This document shows, piece after piece, positions 6,513-15,382 of a stretch of 20,106 nucleotides of DNA. The stretch covers positions 1 through 20,106 of the forward strand of contig JBIIJL010000037.1 of the NCBI GenBank assembly GCA_044233795.1, given 5' to 3'. The first letter of the stretch is position 1. The number at the start of each line of letters is the position of its first letter. Position numbers and translations under genes: made by a program. This stretch comes from JBIIJL01 sp044233795. Lineage in GTDB: Bacteria; Pseudomonadota; Gammaproteobacteria; Legionellales; Legionellaceae. The notes beneath the pieces are model-generated. The model ran no database searches. It was given only the letters and a program-made list of their open reading frames with translations, and was not told where the DNA came from.

Positions 6513-7466
6513 ATGCTCAAGCGACATTTAATAATCATTAATCTATTGGTAACTATTACTTTGTGTACCCCATCTTTTGCCGACCCATGGTTCACTGGTC
6601 CTTTGCTCGCACCAGCAGGGAAAACAATGCCTTTGGGTGCAGCAAATTTAGAAACATATGGTTTTTTTACAACCAATGATGGGATATACAATTCAAAAGG
6701 TGCCAAAATACGCACACCTCTGTTCGCTACCAAACAATTAAACCCGCTATTCACCTATGGACTTGCTGATGGCGTTGACGCCCAATTGAGTGTGCCGTAT
6801 TCATTTAATCAAAGCCAGGGCGTGAAACGTCAACACATAGCTGACACCTCAGTTTTGCTTGGCTTTCAAGCTCTAAAACAACGCCCTGACGCCTATCTCC
6901 CAAATCTTCGCATCACGGCACAGCAAATTTTCCCAACAGGCCGCTTTGATAGCTTTAATCCAACGGATCATGGTACAGGTACTACAGGATCTGGTGGGTA
7001 TCAGTCAGTCATCACGTTTAATTTTCAGTATTTGCAACAACTCACAGAACTTCACTATCTAAGAGGGAGACTATCTTTAGCATATTTACATGCATTTCCT
7101 TACGTTCTTCAATCCGAATTTCTCAATCACCCTGCCCCACAAGTTAATGGTACGGTCCAGCCAGGTGACTTAGTAAGTGGAGATATTGCAGTAGAGTATA
7201 CCTTAAGTCAAAACTGGGTGGCTGTGATGGAAGCCTACAGTTTCTTTCACCAAGCGTCGTCATTTTCAGGCTATGCTGCAATAGATGAAAATGGCCAACT
7301 TACCCTTGTAGGTCATCAAGATCTTTTTGCAGTCACACTAGCCCCGGCCATTGAGTATAATATTACGCAACAGTATGGGATCATTGCTGGTTATTGGCTC
7401 TCAGTAAAAGGTCGAAACGTCCCTGCTTTCGGCTCGTTTGTTATAGCTATCAATGCCGTTTGGTAG
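6513..7466 (+). CDS. outer-membrane beta-barrel protein (MetA-pathway transporter-like)
   Basis: A 317-residue predicted outer-membrane protein. The ATG at 6513 is chosen because it gives a clean signal peptide (MLKRHLIIINLLVTITLCTPSFA, cleaved before DPWFTG). The longer upstream frame from a GTG at 6441 would spoil it. There is no strong Shine-Dalgarno. The mature part alternates short beta strands and Gly/Asn-rich turns and ends in an aromatic residue (INAVW), the C-terminal signature of barrel proteins. The start DPWFTGPLLAPAGKTMPLG and the segment LRITAQQIFPTGRFDSFNP resemble hypothetical proteins in the phenol-degradation MetA-type transporter group. The function is not known. It is followed 53 bases later by rdgC on the same strand. 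Confidence 0.75.
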   Translation: MLKRHLIIINLLVTITLCTPSFADPWFTGPLLAPAGKTMPLGAANLETYGFFTTNDGIYNSKGAKIRTPLFATKQLNPLFTYGLADGVDAQLSVPYSFNQSQGVKRQHIADTSVLLGFQALKQRPDAYLPNLRITAQQIFPTGRFDSFNPTDHGTGTTGSGGYQSVITFNFQYLQQLTELHYLRGRLSLAYLHAFPYVLQSEFLNHPAPQVNGTVQPGDLVSGDIAVEYTLSQNWVAVMEAYSFFHQASSFSGYAAIDENGQLTLVGHQDLFAVTLAPAIEYNITQQYGIIAGYWLSVKGRNVPAFGSFVIAINAVW

Positions 7467-7519
7467 TTCAGAAGTTCCTATTTTGTGTTAGCATTACTGT
7501 TTTTTTTGAGGGTTTATTT

Positions 7520-8446
7520 ATGTGGTTTAATCATGCACAAGTTTTTAATGTTGAATTTGAAGCAAATACGGATATTGAAAATCTACTGGCTACAGATGCT
7601 TTAAAACCTTGTCCACCCCATGCACGTTTCATTTATGGTTGGCTTCCTGGAATTACCGATTCATTATCATACAATACTCACGCCTGCTCTTTGATAACCC
7701 TTGGAAAAGAAGAACGTATTCTTCCGCGAGCCGTGATTCAACGCTTTCTTAAAGAGCGTATTCAAACCATCGAAACCAATGAATCGCGCACTGTGAAACG
7801 TGCTGAAAAGAATCAATTGGCTGAGGATATCGCGTTTGAATTATTACCGAAAGCCTTCTGCATACAAAAGCGCCTTCCGGCAATCCTTGACCATCTTAGT
7901 CACCGATTAATTATCAATACTTCAAGTGCCCAACAAGCATCACAGCTAACATCCCTTTTACGTAAATCACTCCCAGGCATCAAAATTGAACCATTAACAT
8001 GTACTGATAATTTATCAAGGCGCTTTGCAGAATGGATTCTCACCCCCGGCCTTTTACCTCATGGATTTGAGCTAGCTTCTGACTGTCTACTCTTCTCACC
8101 TGCTGATGACAAGAAAAAGTTTAATTGCAAAGGATATGAACTACCTGCAAATGAAATCACCTCATTACTAGAACAGGGCTTAGCCGTTCAAGAGTTATCT
8201 CTTGTTTGGCAAGAACGTATTCAATTTACGCTCACCAACGATTTAACCTTAAAAAAAATTAAATGCCTTGATTATCTCATCGATGAATTCAATGAAATTC
8301 GTCAACAAGAAGATGAGGCACAACAACAAGATAGCGCTTTGCTATTGTTAGTCGGTGAATTAAGAGGAGTCATCAATGGTTTACTTCAAGCAGTGTCTTT
8401 AAAAACTGCGACAACATTGCAACCAACTGGCGCAGTTATCGAATAG
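7520..8446 (+). CDS. rdgC: recombination-associated protein RdgC
   Basis: RdgC is a ring-shaped dimer that binds double-stranded DNA without sequence specificity and restrains RecA-mediated recombination in the nucleoid. The 308 residues agree with the family (about 300). The N-terminus MWFNHAQVFNVEF matches the usual start, and the domain continues with PPHARFIYGWLP, QRFLKERIQTIE, KRAEKNQLAEDIAFELLPKAF and an acidic helical end (DYLIDEFNEIRQQEDE). The ATG at 7520 is supported by GAGGG at 7508-7512; the frame open upstream to 7394 overlaps the previous gene in another frame and is not used. It may be transcribed with the upstream barrel gene. Confidence 0.93.
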   Translation: MWFNHAQVFNVEFEANTDIENLLATDALKPCPPHARFIYGWLPGITDSLSYNTHACSLITLGKEERILPRAVIQRFLKERIQTIETNESRTVKRAEKNQLAEDIAFELLPKAFCIQKRLPAILDHLSHRLIINTSSAQQASQLTSLLRKSLPGIKIEPLTCTDNLSRRFAEWILTPGLLPHGFELASDCLLFSPADDKKKFNCKGYELPANEITSLLEQGLAVQELSLVWQERIQFTLTNDLTLKKIKCLDYLIDEFNEIRQQEDEAQQQDSALLLLVGELRGVINGLLQAVSLKTATTLQPTGAVIE

Positions 8447-8475
8447 AAATTTGCTTTTGTTTAGCATAAGTTTTC

Positions 8476-8503
8476 TATACAATTTACCACTTGTTGTAAA
8501 TTG
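8476..8503 (+). promoter_or_regulatory. possible -10 and palindrome before the lipoprotein gene
   Basis: TATACA (8476-8481) could be a -10, with TTGCTT (8451-8456) at a long spacing of 19. It overlaps a perfect 8-bp inverted repeat CAATTTAC/GTAAATTG (8480-8503, 8-base loop) that would lie at the transcription start. The stem is AT-rich and has no T-run, so an operator is likelier than a terminator. Confidence 0.3.
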
Positions 8504-8552
8504 AAAAACAATACAAGAGCCACCATCAAGCATCTAAGTCAAGGAGACACAA

Positions 8553-9614
8553 GTGCGTTTTACGGTTTTTAATCGAATTTTACCCCTAAGTCTCCTCACT
8601 CTGCTCTCTGGATGTGCTCTAATGGGCACACAAATAATACGCCATGATCGCGGACAATACGGTTATGAAGTGGCCAAGAGTGATAATGCCCAAATGCTAA
8701 ATAACATTGTTAAAATGCGATATTTTGATTCAGTGAATTTCTTGCAAGTCACAAACATTACAGCCCAAAAAACACTTGCCAGTTCTATATCACCTGCAAT
8801 GACTGTGCCTTACCTTGCCCGTACTTCATCCAATTCCATCGGTTCTTCAGTAAGCTTAACCGATGCACCCACTATCTCTTTGAGTCCATTGCAAGGGGCT
8901 GACTTTGTATCGAGTTTGTTAACCACGGTGTCTTTCAAGTCCATTGTGTATATCAACAACACTCACTGGGATTTAGAAACAATCTTGCTGTTATCTATTG
9001 ATAGAATCAACGACTATTTCAACGCATTCGGCGTCGTAAACCCAACAACCAAGCTTAAGGCACCAAATCATGAGCAATTCATTGAGGTTGTAAAGTGCCT
9101 TGCTAGGCTACAGGCGGTCCAAGCAATAGCAATGTATTATGAGGAAACAAAAGATGGAACTGAGCAATTGATTATCTTCTTCAATCATCGACGAGCACGA
9201 AAGACAGAACTTAAATTAAAACGTTTACTTGATATTAATCCTAAAAGTAACTTCATGATACTTAGTCCAATTTACAACAGTAAAACCATCAACAATGTTG
9301 TTTCTGTCAAGACAAGATCGCTATCTATTATGCTCGCATACTTAGCAAATCAAGTTGACATGACAAAACTCAGCGGCAAGATTGCTGAACTAAAGCCCGA
9401 TAAAGGAGTTCCCATTATCAAAATTCAGTCCAGCCTGACACCAGTTCATGCATCAATTAATACCTTCTACAATGACGCCTATTTTTATATCGATGATGAG
9501 GATATAAAATCTAAGCGTACATTCTCAATGCTGACAGAATTCTACCAAATGACAGCTGGATTACCGGCAAAAAACAACGACCTTGTTTTAACACTGCCAG
9601 TTGGACCTCGCTAG
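8553..9614 (+). CDS. conserved lipoprotein of unknown function
   Basis: A 353-residue lipoprotein. The start is GTG at 8553 with AAGGAG properly spaced. The signal peptide ends in the lipobox LLSGC, with Cys21 as the predicted lipidated residue; Ala follows it, favouring outer-membrane sorting. It looks like a widespread uncharacterised family, recognised by the blocks SDNAQMLNNIVKMRYFDSVNF (39-59), PTISLSPLQGADFVSSLL, VVSVKTRSLSIMLAYLANQVD and the C-terminal NDAYFYIDDEDIKSKRTFSML...LVLTLPVGPR. No enzymatic motif is visible. It is convergent with cysS, with a 52-base gap, and I see no clear terminator between them. Confidence 0.8.
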   Translation: MRFTVFNRILPLSLLTLLSGCALMGTQIIRHDRGQYGYEVAKSDNAQMLNNIVKMRYFDSVNFLQVTNITAQKTLASSISPAMTVPYLARTSSNSIGSSVSLTDAPTISLSPLQGADFVSSLLTTVSFKSIVYINNTHWDLETILLLSIDRINDYFNAFGVVNPTTKLKAPNHEQFIEVVKCLARLQAVQAIAMYYEETKDGTEQLIIFFNHRRARKTELKLKRLLDINPKSNFMILSPIYNSKTINNVVSVKTRSLSIMLAYLANQVDMTKLSGKIAELKPDKGVPIIKIQSSLTPVHASINTFYNDAYFYIDDEDIKSKRTFSMLTEFYQMTAGLPAKNNDLVLTLPVGPR

Positions 9615-9666
9615 CAGCCAAGGGAGACATTAAGCCATTTTGGATTGTTTTGACAGTCAACAACGC

Positions 9667-11031
9667 TTAAGCTTTGTATTTCCATGTGGTACCACTAGCA
9701 TTATCTTCGAGCTCAACACCAAGCTTCTGTAGTTCATCCCTGATAAGATCAGCACGCTGCCATTCACGATTTTGTCGCGCACATAGGCGCTCTTCGATAA
9801 GTTGAGTAATAACATTGGTTGAGTCAACATCCATGCCTCGTTGAAAAAATACTTCTGGTGACTCTTGCATGAGCCCTAAGGTTTGTAAAAGATGTTTTAA
9901 GGTATATGCATAGTGAGCAGATTTGTTTTTATTAAGCTCTCGGCTTAATTGGAATAAAACAGCCAATGCTTCTGGTGTATTGAAGTCATCAGACATTGCC
10001 TCATTGAATCTGTCCACCCAGACATCGTCAACTTCAGCACCTAAAAGTTCAATCCCCTTAATAGATTGATAAAACCTTACTAATGCACTTTCGGCAAGAG
10101 TGATGTTATCTTCTGTGTAATTAAGCGGACTACGATAGTGACTACTTAACAGAAAATAACGGATAACTTCGGGGTGATGCTTGGTTAAAGCCTCTTGAAT
10201 GGTCAAGAAATTGCCCGTTGATTTAGCCATTTTCTCATTATTAAACTGCAACAATCCAGCATGCATCCAGTAATTGGCCAAGGGCTTGCCAGTGCAAGCC
10301 TCACTTTGTGCAATTTCATTTTCATGGTGCGGAAACTTTAAATCAAGCCCTCCACCATGAATATCAAATTGCTCTCCTAGTTCTTCCATCGCCATCGCGG
10401 AGCATTCAATATGCCAACCAGGCCGCCCAGCACCCCAAGGAGAGGGCCAGCTTGGCTCATTTGCCTTAGCACTTTTCCATAAGACAAAATCCAGTGGTGA
10501 GCGTTTTTCTTTAACGATGTCAACCCGTGCACCAGCAAGAAGATTATCCATATCTTTATGCGATAACTTGCCGTATGATCCAAATGTAGATACTTCAAAA
10601 CACACATCACCATTGTCACTTACATAAGCATGTCCTTGTTCAATCAATCGTTTTATCAGCGCTACAATGCCATCGATGTGTTGTGTCGCGCGAGGCTCAA
10701 TATCTGGAGAAAGGAGAAACAATGCAGTAGCATCAACATTCATCGCATCAATAAAGTAAGCGGTTAGCTCATTGATAGGAATAGCTCTTTCTAATGCTCG
10801 CGCAATAATTTTATCATCGATGTCGGTGATGTTCCGTACATACGTCACTTCAAAGGCTTGGCTTCGCAAGAACCTGACTATCACATCAAAATTAACCAAA
10901 AGCCGTGCATGTCCCAAATGGCAATGATCGTAAATCGTAATACCACATACATACATGCCAATTTTACCGGGACGAATCGGAACAAAAGGTTCTTTTTTTC
11001 CAGTCAATGAATTATAAATTACTAAGCTCAC
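9667..11031 (-). CDS. cysS: cysteinyl-tRNA synthetase
   Basis: A class I aminoacyl-tRNA synthetase that charges tRNA-Cys in the cytoplasm. Of 454 residues (usual about 460), the HIGH motif is HLGH at 38-41 and the KMSKS loop reads KMAKS at 267-271. The zinc ligands that select cysteine are Cys29, Cys210, His235 and Glu239. The C-terminal anticodon-binding region ends in the short family-typical tail (REWQRADLIRDELQKLGVELED...GTTWKYK). The start is GTG at 11031. Its Shine-Dalgarno AGGGGG lies in the last codons of glnS, 7 bases before the start, so translation is probably coupled to glnS. It is the last gene of the truA-trp-glnS-cysS operon. Confidence 0.96.
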   Translation of the reverse strand: MSLVIYNSLTGKKEPFVPIRPGKIGMYVCGITIYDHCHLGHARLLVNFDVIVRFLRSQAFEVTYVRNITDIDDKIIARALERAIPINELTAYFIDAMNVDATALFLLSPDIEPRATQHIDGIVALIKRLIEQGHAYVSDNGDVCFEVSTFGSYGKLSHKDMDNLLAGARVDIVKEKRSPLDFVLWKSAKANEPSWPSPWGAGRPGWHIECSAMAMEELGEQFDIHGGGLDLKFPHHENEIAQSEACTGKPLANYWMHAGLLQFNNEKMAKSTGNFLTIQEALTKHHPEVIRYFLLSSHYRSPLNYTEDNITLAESALVRFYQSIKGIELLGAEVDDVWVDRFNEAMSDDFNTPEALAVLFQLSRELNKNKSAHYAYTLKHLLQTLGLMQESPEVFFQRGMDVDSTNVITQLIEERLCARQNREWQRADLIRDELQKLGVELEDNASGTTWKYKA

Positions 11032-11035
11032 TCTG

Positions 11036-12691
11036 CTACCCCCTATTCCAGGTATCTTTTAAATCCACGACGCGATGAAAGGCTGTAACAATACCCTGAT
11101 TGTTAACTTGATTAACTGCATAATACCCTATGCGCTCAAACTGAAAAACTTCATCTAGGGATGCCTTAGCCAAATAAGGCTCACATAAAGCTTGTTGCAC
11201 GGTCAATGAATGATGATTGATTGATGTGAGCAAATCATCGTCTTTAAGCGGATTACTTTCATTAAATAACCTATCGTATTGATATATGGTCACAGGATGC
11301 GCAGAAGCCTTTGAGACCCAGTGAATAACCCCTTTTACTTTTCTGTCTACTGGATTCTTACCAAGTGTGTCCTCATCAATCGTGCAACGTAACTCAATCA
11401 CCTCACCATGTGCGTCATGAATGACTTCGTGACAGTGAATCACATAAGCATGGCGTAACCGAACTTCAGTATTTGGTGCGAGTCTAAAGTATTTTTTCGG
11501 TGGATCTTCCATAAAATCACTTTTCTCAATATAAATTTCACGGGAAAACGGAATGATCCGAGTGGATGAGTGTTCGTCTTGTTGAAAAAAAGGTACGCTT
11601 AAATCTAATGCCTCACCTTCTGGAAAATTTTCAATCACAATTTTGAGCGGATCCATCACCGCGAGCGCTCTTGGAGCAGTCTTGTTTAACTCCTCACGCA
11701 CACAAGACTCTAGAATAGACATATCAATGACTGAATCACTTCGTGAAATACCAACCTCTTCACAAAATTGCCGAATAGCTGCCGGTGGGTATCCACGTTT
11801 ACGCATTCCCTTGAGCGTCGGCAAACGCGGATCGTCCCAACCTGTAACTACTTTCTCATCGACCAATTGACGAAGCTTACGTTTGCTTGTGACGGTATGA
11901 GAAACGTTAAGTCTTGCAAACTCAGTTTGCACAGGTTTTGCAGGCAGGGGTATATGCTCTATCAACCAATCGTACAAAGGACGATGATCTTGAAACTCAA
12001 GCGTACACAACGAGTGAGTCACATGCTCAAGTGCATCAGAAATAGGATGCGCGTAATCATACATTGGATAAATACACCAATCATTGCGGGTGCGCTGATG
12101 CGGTACATGCCGAATACGATACAGTACAGGATCTCTAAGATTAAGATTCCCTGACTGCATATCAATCCGTGCACGAAGCACATGTGCACCATCAGAAAAC
12201 TCACCTTGCTTCATTCGATTAAACAAATCTAAATTTTCTTCAATTGTCCGATTGCGATACGGACTATCTTTGCCAGGCTCTTTAAGTGTCCCCCGATATT
12301 CGCGAATCTCATCCATTGTCAAACTATCAACATAAGCTCGTCCTTGCTCGATCAATAACACAGCAAAATCATACAATTGTTGATAATAGTCCGAAGAATG
12401 CGTCATTGCGCACCAATCAAATCCAAGCCAGCGAACGTCTTCAATAATCGCATTAACAAACTCTTCCTCTTCTTTAATAGGATTTGTATCATCAAAACGT
12501 AAATAGCAACGACCAGCAAACTCAAACGCCATACCAAAGTTCAAACATATAGATTTTGCATGACCGATATGAAGATAACCATTCGGCTCGGGAGGAAAAC
12601 GCGTAACTATCGAGATGTGTTTACCATTAGCTAAATCATCAACGATAAGTTGCCTAATAAAGTGAGTTCGTTTCTCAAGGCTTTCAGTCAT
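11036..12691 (-). CDS. glnS: glutaminyl-tRNA synthetase
   Basis: A class Ic synthetase that charges tRNA-Gln. Its 551 residues match E. coli GlnRS (554). The signature PPEPNGYLHIGHAKS covers about 33-47, with HIGH at 41-44. The KMSKS-equivalent loop is VTSKRKL at 267-273, with Thr where E. coli has Met. GWDDPRLPT follows, then the two C-terminal anticodon-binding barrels ending DLKDTWNRG. The ATG overlaps the trpA stop (shared ATGA, 12691-12688), so it is translationally coupled to trpA. Having a direct GlnRS means this organism need not depend on GatCAB for Gln-tRNA. Confidence 0.96.
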   Translation of the reverse strand: MTESLEKRTHFIRQLIVDDLANGKHISIVTRFPPEPNGYLHIGHAKSICLNFGMAFEFAGRCYLRFDDTNPIKEEEEFVNAIIEDVRWLGFDWCAMTHSSDYYQQLYDFAVLLIEQGRAYVDSLTMDEIREYRGTLKEPGKDSPYRNRTIEENLDLFNRMKQGEFSDGAHVLRARIDMQSGNLNLRDPVLYRIRHVPHQRTRNDWCIYPMYDYAHPISDALEHVTHSLCTLEFQDHRPLYDWLIEHIPLPAKPVQTEFARLNVSHTVTSKRKLRQLVDEKVVTGWDDPRLPTLKGMRKRGYPPAAIRQFCEEVGISRSDSVIDMSILESCVREELNKTAPRALAVMDPLKIVIENFPEGEALDLSVPFFQQDEHSSTRIIPFSREIYIEKSDFMEDPPKKYFRLAPNTEVRLRHAYVIHCHEVIHDAHGEVIELRCTIDEDTLGKNPVDRKVKGVIHWVSKASAHPVTIYQYDRLFNESNPLKDDDLLTSINHHSLTVQQALCEPYLAKASLDEVFQFERIGYYAVNQVNNQGIVTAFHRVVDLKDTWNRG

Positions 12692-13503
12692 GAAGTTTCC
12701 TTTTGGTCCATAGAAGAGCGCATTGCAAAAATAAGATCACCTGCGACATCAACACAATCTTGCTTATCAACATATGCTAAGTAAATTTGTTCAACCAACG
12801 CAGCACCTACAACAACCCCATCAGCAAACGAGGCAACATCTTTCGCCATCTCAGGATTTTTAATGCCAAAACCCACCATGACGGGAAAGTTAAGTTTACT
12901 TTTTACCTGCTGATACTGCATTTGTACTTGTTTAAGATCAAGATGACTAGATCCGGTAACACCTTTAAGAGAAACATAATAGACATAACCATGAGCTAAG
13001 CTTTTGATAAGATTCAAGCGTTTATCGCTGGTGGTAGGTGAACTCAAGTAGATAGGATAGATGTTAGCTTGTATAAGCATAGATAAAATCACCTGACTTT
13101 CCTCAGGTGGCATATCAACAATAATCATACCATCAACCCCTACCTGAGCAGCACGACTTGCAAAGGCTGAATAACCATATTGCTCAATAGGATTTAAATA
13201 GCCCATCAACACTACGGGTGTAGCTTTATCATCGACCCTGAAAGCCTCGACCATATTCAGCACATCCTCGCAGGTAACGCCATGTTTTAAAGCACGCTCC
13301 ATCGCGGCTTGGATAGCAGGGCCTTCCGCCATCGGATCAGAAAACGGAATACCAATTTCCAATATATTTGCACCTGCTTTCACCAACTCATGCATCAATT
13401 TAACTGTCAACCCTGGTTCAGGATCACCTGCGGTAATGTAGGGACTCAGTATTTTTTGCTGCGATGTTTTGGACTTTGCAAGCGCTGTATCGATTCGATT
13501 CAT
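12688..13503 (-). CDS. trpA: tryptophan synthase alpha subunit
   Basis: This subunit cleaves indole-3-glycerol phosphate to indole and glyceraldehyde-3-phosphate, and passes indole to TrpB through the alpha2beta2 tunnel. It is a TIM barrel of 271 residues, normal length. The catalytic Glu49 is present in ILEIGIPFSDP. At position 60, where the second catalytic acid is usually Asp (LADGP), the sequence has Glu (PMAEGP; codon GAA). The phosphate-binding segments SLKGVTGSS and VGFGIKNPE are intact, so the protein looks functional rather than decayed. Its ATG overlaps the trpB stop (ATGA, 13503-13500) and its stop overlaps the glnS start. Confidence 0.96.
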   Translation of the reverse strand: MNRIDTALAKSKTSQQKILSPYITAGDPEPGLTVKLMHELVKAGANILEIGIPFSDPMAEGPAIQAAMERALKHGVTCEDVLNMVEAFRVDDKATPVVLMGYLNPIEQYGYSAFASRAAQVGVDGMIIVDMPPEESQVILSMLIQANIYPIYLSSPTTSDKRLNLIKSLAHGYVYYVSLKGVTGSSHLDLKQVQMQYQQVKSKLNFPVMVGFGIKNPEMAKDVASFADGVVVGAALVEQIYLAYVDKQDCVDVAGDLIFAMRSSMDQKETS

Positions 13504-14708
13504 GGCGCACCTTCGGTATTATTAACTAAATTTGATACGGTTTGAATGTCCTTGTCACCACGACCAGACAAGTTGATCACCAGTTGCTTTTTATTGTCCA
13601 TGGTTTTGGCAAGCTTAAAAGCGTAGGCTATTGCATGGCTTGATTCAAGTGCTGGAATAATCCCTTCAATTCGACATAACATATGAAACGCGTCCAACGC
13701 TTCATCATCATTTATCACAACATATTCTACGCGGCCTATATCCTTGAGATAAGCATGCTCAGGACCCACCCCTGGGTAATCAAGACCTGCCGAAATGGAA
13801 TGAGTATCTTTGATTTGTCCATGCTCATCACATAGAAGATAAGTACGATTACCATGGAGCACACCTCTAACTCCAGCACTTAGCGAGGCAGAATGCTCAC
13901 CTGTTTCAAGTCCTTTTCCACCCGGTTCCACACCATACATTCGAACTGAATTATCTTGTAGGAAAGGATAGAAAAGACCTATTGCATTTGACCCACCCCC
14001 AACACAGGCAACCAATGCGTCAGGCAATCTACCCGTTTTCTCAATGATTTGAGCACGTGCTTCCTGACCAATAATCGCTTGAAAATCTCGCACCATTTGA
14101 GGATAAGGATGCGGCCCTGCAACCGTGCCGATGATGTAAAAGGTATCATCGATATGACTTACCCAATCACGCATTGCCTCATTCAAAGCATCCTTTAACG
14201 TTTTAGAACCGGCATGAACCGGTATAACCTCGGCACCTAAAAGTTTCATTCGATATACATTAGGAGCCTGTCGTGCAATATCATTGGCACCCATGTAGAC
14301 CACACAATCTAAACCCAGCTTAGCTGCCACTGTGGCCGTTGCAACGCCGTGCTGACCTGCACCAGTTTCAGCAATTACCCGTGTTTTACCCATCCGTTTT
14401 GCTAACAATGCTTGTCCTATAGCATTGTTAATTTTATGTGCTCCGGTATGGTTTAAGTCTTCGCGTTTTAAATAAATTTGCGCGCCACCCGCAACATTGC
14501 TTAACCGCTCAGCATGATATAAAGGCGTTGCACGACCAACATAATCGTGTAACTCTGAAGCATACTCTCCCAAAAAAACTGGGTCGCCACGATACATTTT
14601 ATACGCATCTTCTAACTGACATAATGCATCCATCAACGTATCTGCCACAAATCGCCCACCATAAGGCCCAAAATGACCATCAGCATCCGGAAGCATATCC
14701 TCACTCAT
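13500..14708 (-). CDS. trpB: tryptophan synthase beta subunit
   Basis: A PLP enzyme that condenses indole with L-serine to give L-tryptophan. Its 402 residues match the TrpB1 type found in operons with trpA. The PLP lysine is Lys92 in NHTGAHKINN. AETGAGQHG carries the catalytic Glu, GGGSNA binds the PLP phosphate, and the monovalent-cation and COMM-domain parts (GLDYPGVGPEH) are standard. The ATG at 14708 is preceded by GGTGGAG at good spacing. It sits 35 bases after trpF and overlaps trpA by 4 bases. Confidence 0.97.
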   Translation of the reverse strand: MSEDMLPDADGHFGPYGGRFVADTLMDALCQLEDAYKMYRGDPVFLGEYASELHDYVGRATPLYHAERLSNVAGGAQIYLKREDLNHTGAHKINNAIGQALLAKRMGKTRVIAETGAGQHGVATATVAAKLGLDCVVYMGANDIARQAPNVYRMKLLGAEVIPVHAGSKTLKDALNEAMRDWVSHIDDTFYIIGTVAGPHPYPQMVRDFQAIIGQEARAQIIEKTGRLPDALVACVGGGSNAIGLFYPFLQDNSVRMYGVEPGGKGLETGEHSASLSAGVRGVLHGNRTYLLCDEHGQIKDTHSISAGLDYPGVGPEHAYLKDIGRVEYVVINDDEALDAFHMLCRIEGIIPALESSHAIAYAFKLAKTMDNKKQLVINLSGRGDKDIQTVSNLVNNTEGAP

Positions 14709-14743
14709 ACTCTACTCCACCTGGTATATCTAATTGTTTCAAA

Positions 14744-15382
14744 TCAATTTTTAATCGACAACTTATTGATAATACTTACAAATCGACTCATTTTCTCTTC
14801 ATCCTTGACTCCCAAAGACAATTCTACCCCGCTGCATATGTCCACGGCATACGGCGCAACCGTTGATATCGCTAAATCAACATTGAGCTCATTCAGTCCA
14901 CCTGCAAGCACGATGGGTTTTTCAGAAAACTTAGGAATAACCGACCAGTCAAACGCGAAACCAGTCCCGCCATGTTTGTCAGCAGAAGGTGTATCGAGTA
15001 GGAGTGCTCTTGCACTTTGGTATATAACTTGTGCCTCAACAATCGCATCGCTAGATATAGCAGGGATAGCCTTGATATAAGGAATACTGAATTGTTCGCA
15101 GAAAGTTGCTGATTCACTGCCATGAAATTGTAGCAAGTCTACTGGGAGATGTTCTATAACATCTACAACATCTTTAACATTGGGATTAACAAACACCGCC
15201 ACCTTTTCCACAAACAACGGAACTTCCACCATGATAGATTGAGCAACAGTCACAGAAACCGCGCGAGGGCTCCTCGGATAAAAAATAAAACCTAGGGCAT
15301 CAACGCCGAGCGCTGCGGCAAAAACCGCATCCTTACTGGACGTCATTCCACATATCTTGACTCGAACTCTAGAACAACTCAA
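14744..15382 (-). CDS. trpF: phosphoribosylanthranilate isomerase
   Basis: This enzyme catalyses the Amadori rearrangement of phosphoribosylanthranilate to CdRP in tryptophan synthesis. It is a TIM barrel of 212 residues with catalytic Cys11 (VKICGMT) and Asp130 (LLLDTPS), plus phosphate-binding FDWSVI, LAGGLN and DICSGVE. The start appears to be TTG (15382), overlapping the truA stop as TTGA; GGGGG lies 4 bases upstream, inside the end of truA. No in-frame ATG precedes the catalytic KICG, so the TTG is forced. The weak start and short spacing suggest low, truA-coupled translation. trpE, trpG, trpD and trpC are not in this window. Confidence 0.94.
   Translation of the reverse strand: MSCSRVRVKICGMTSSKDAVFAAALGVDALGFIFYPRSPRAVSVTVAQSIMVEVPLFVEKVAVFVNPNVKDVVDVIEHLPVDLLQFHGSESATFCEQFSIPYIKAIPAISSDAIVEAQVIYQSARALLLDTPSADKHGGTGFAFDWSVIPKFSEKPIVLAGGLNELNVDLAISTVAPYAVDICSGVELSLGVKDEEKMSRFVSIINKLSIKN

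Noticed and set aside
9646..9663. TTGAC/GTCAA hairpin between the lipoprotein gene and cysS as a terminator
   Set aside because: The stem is short, the loop is a single base and no T-run follows on either strand.
14438..15080. Two overlapping plus-strand ORFs of 142 and 135 residues
   Set aside because: They are antisense to trpB and trpF, show no ribosome sites and no protein-like composition.
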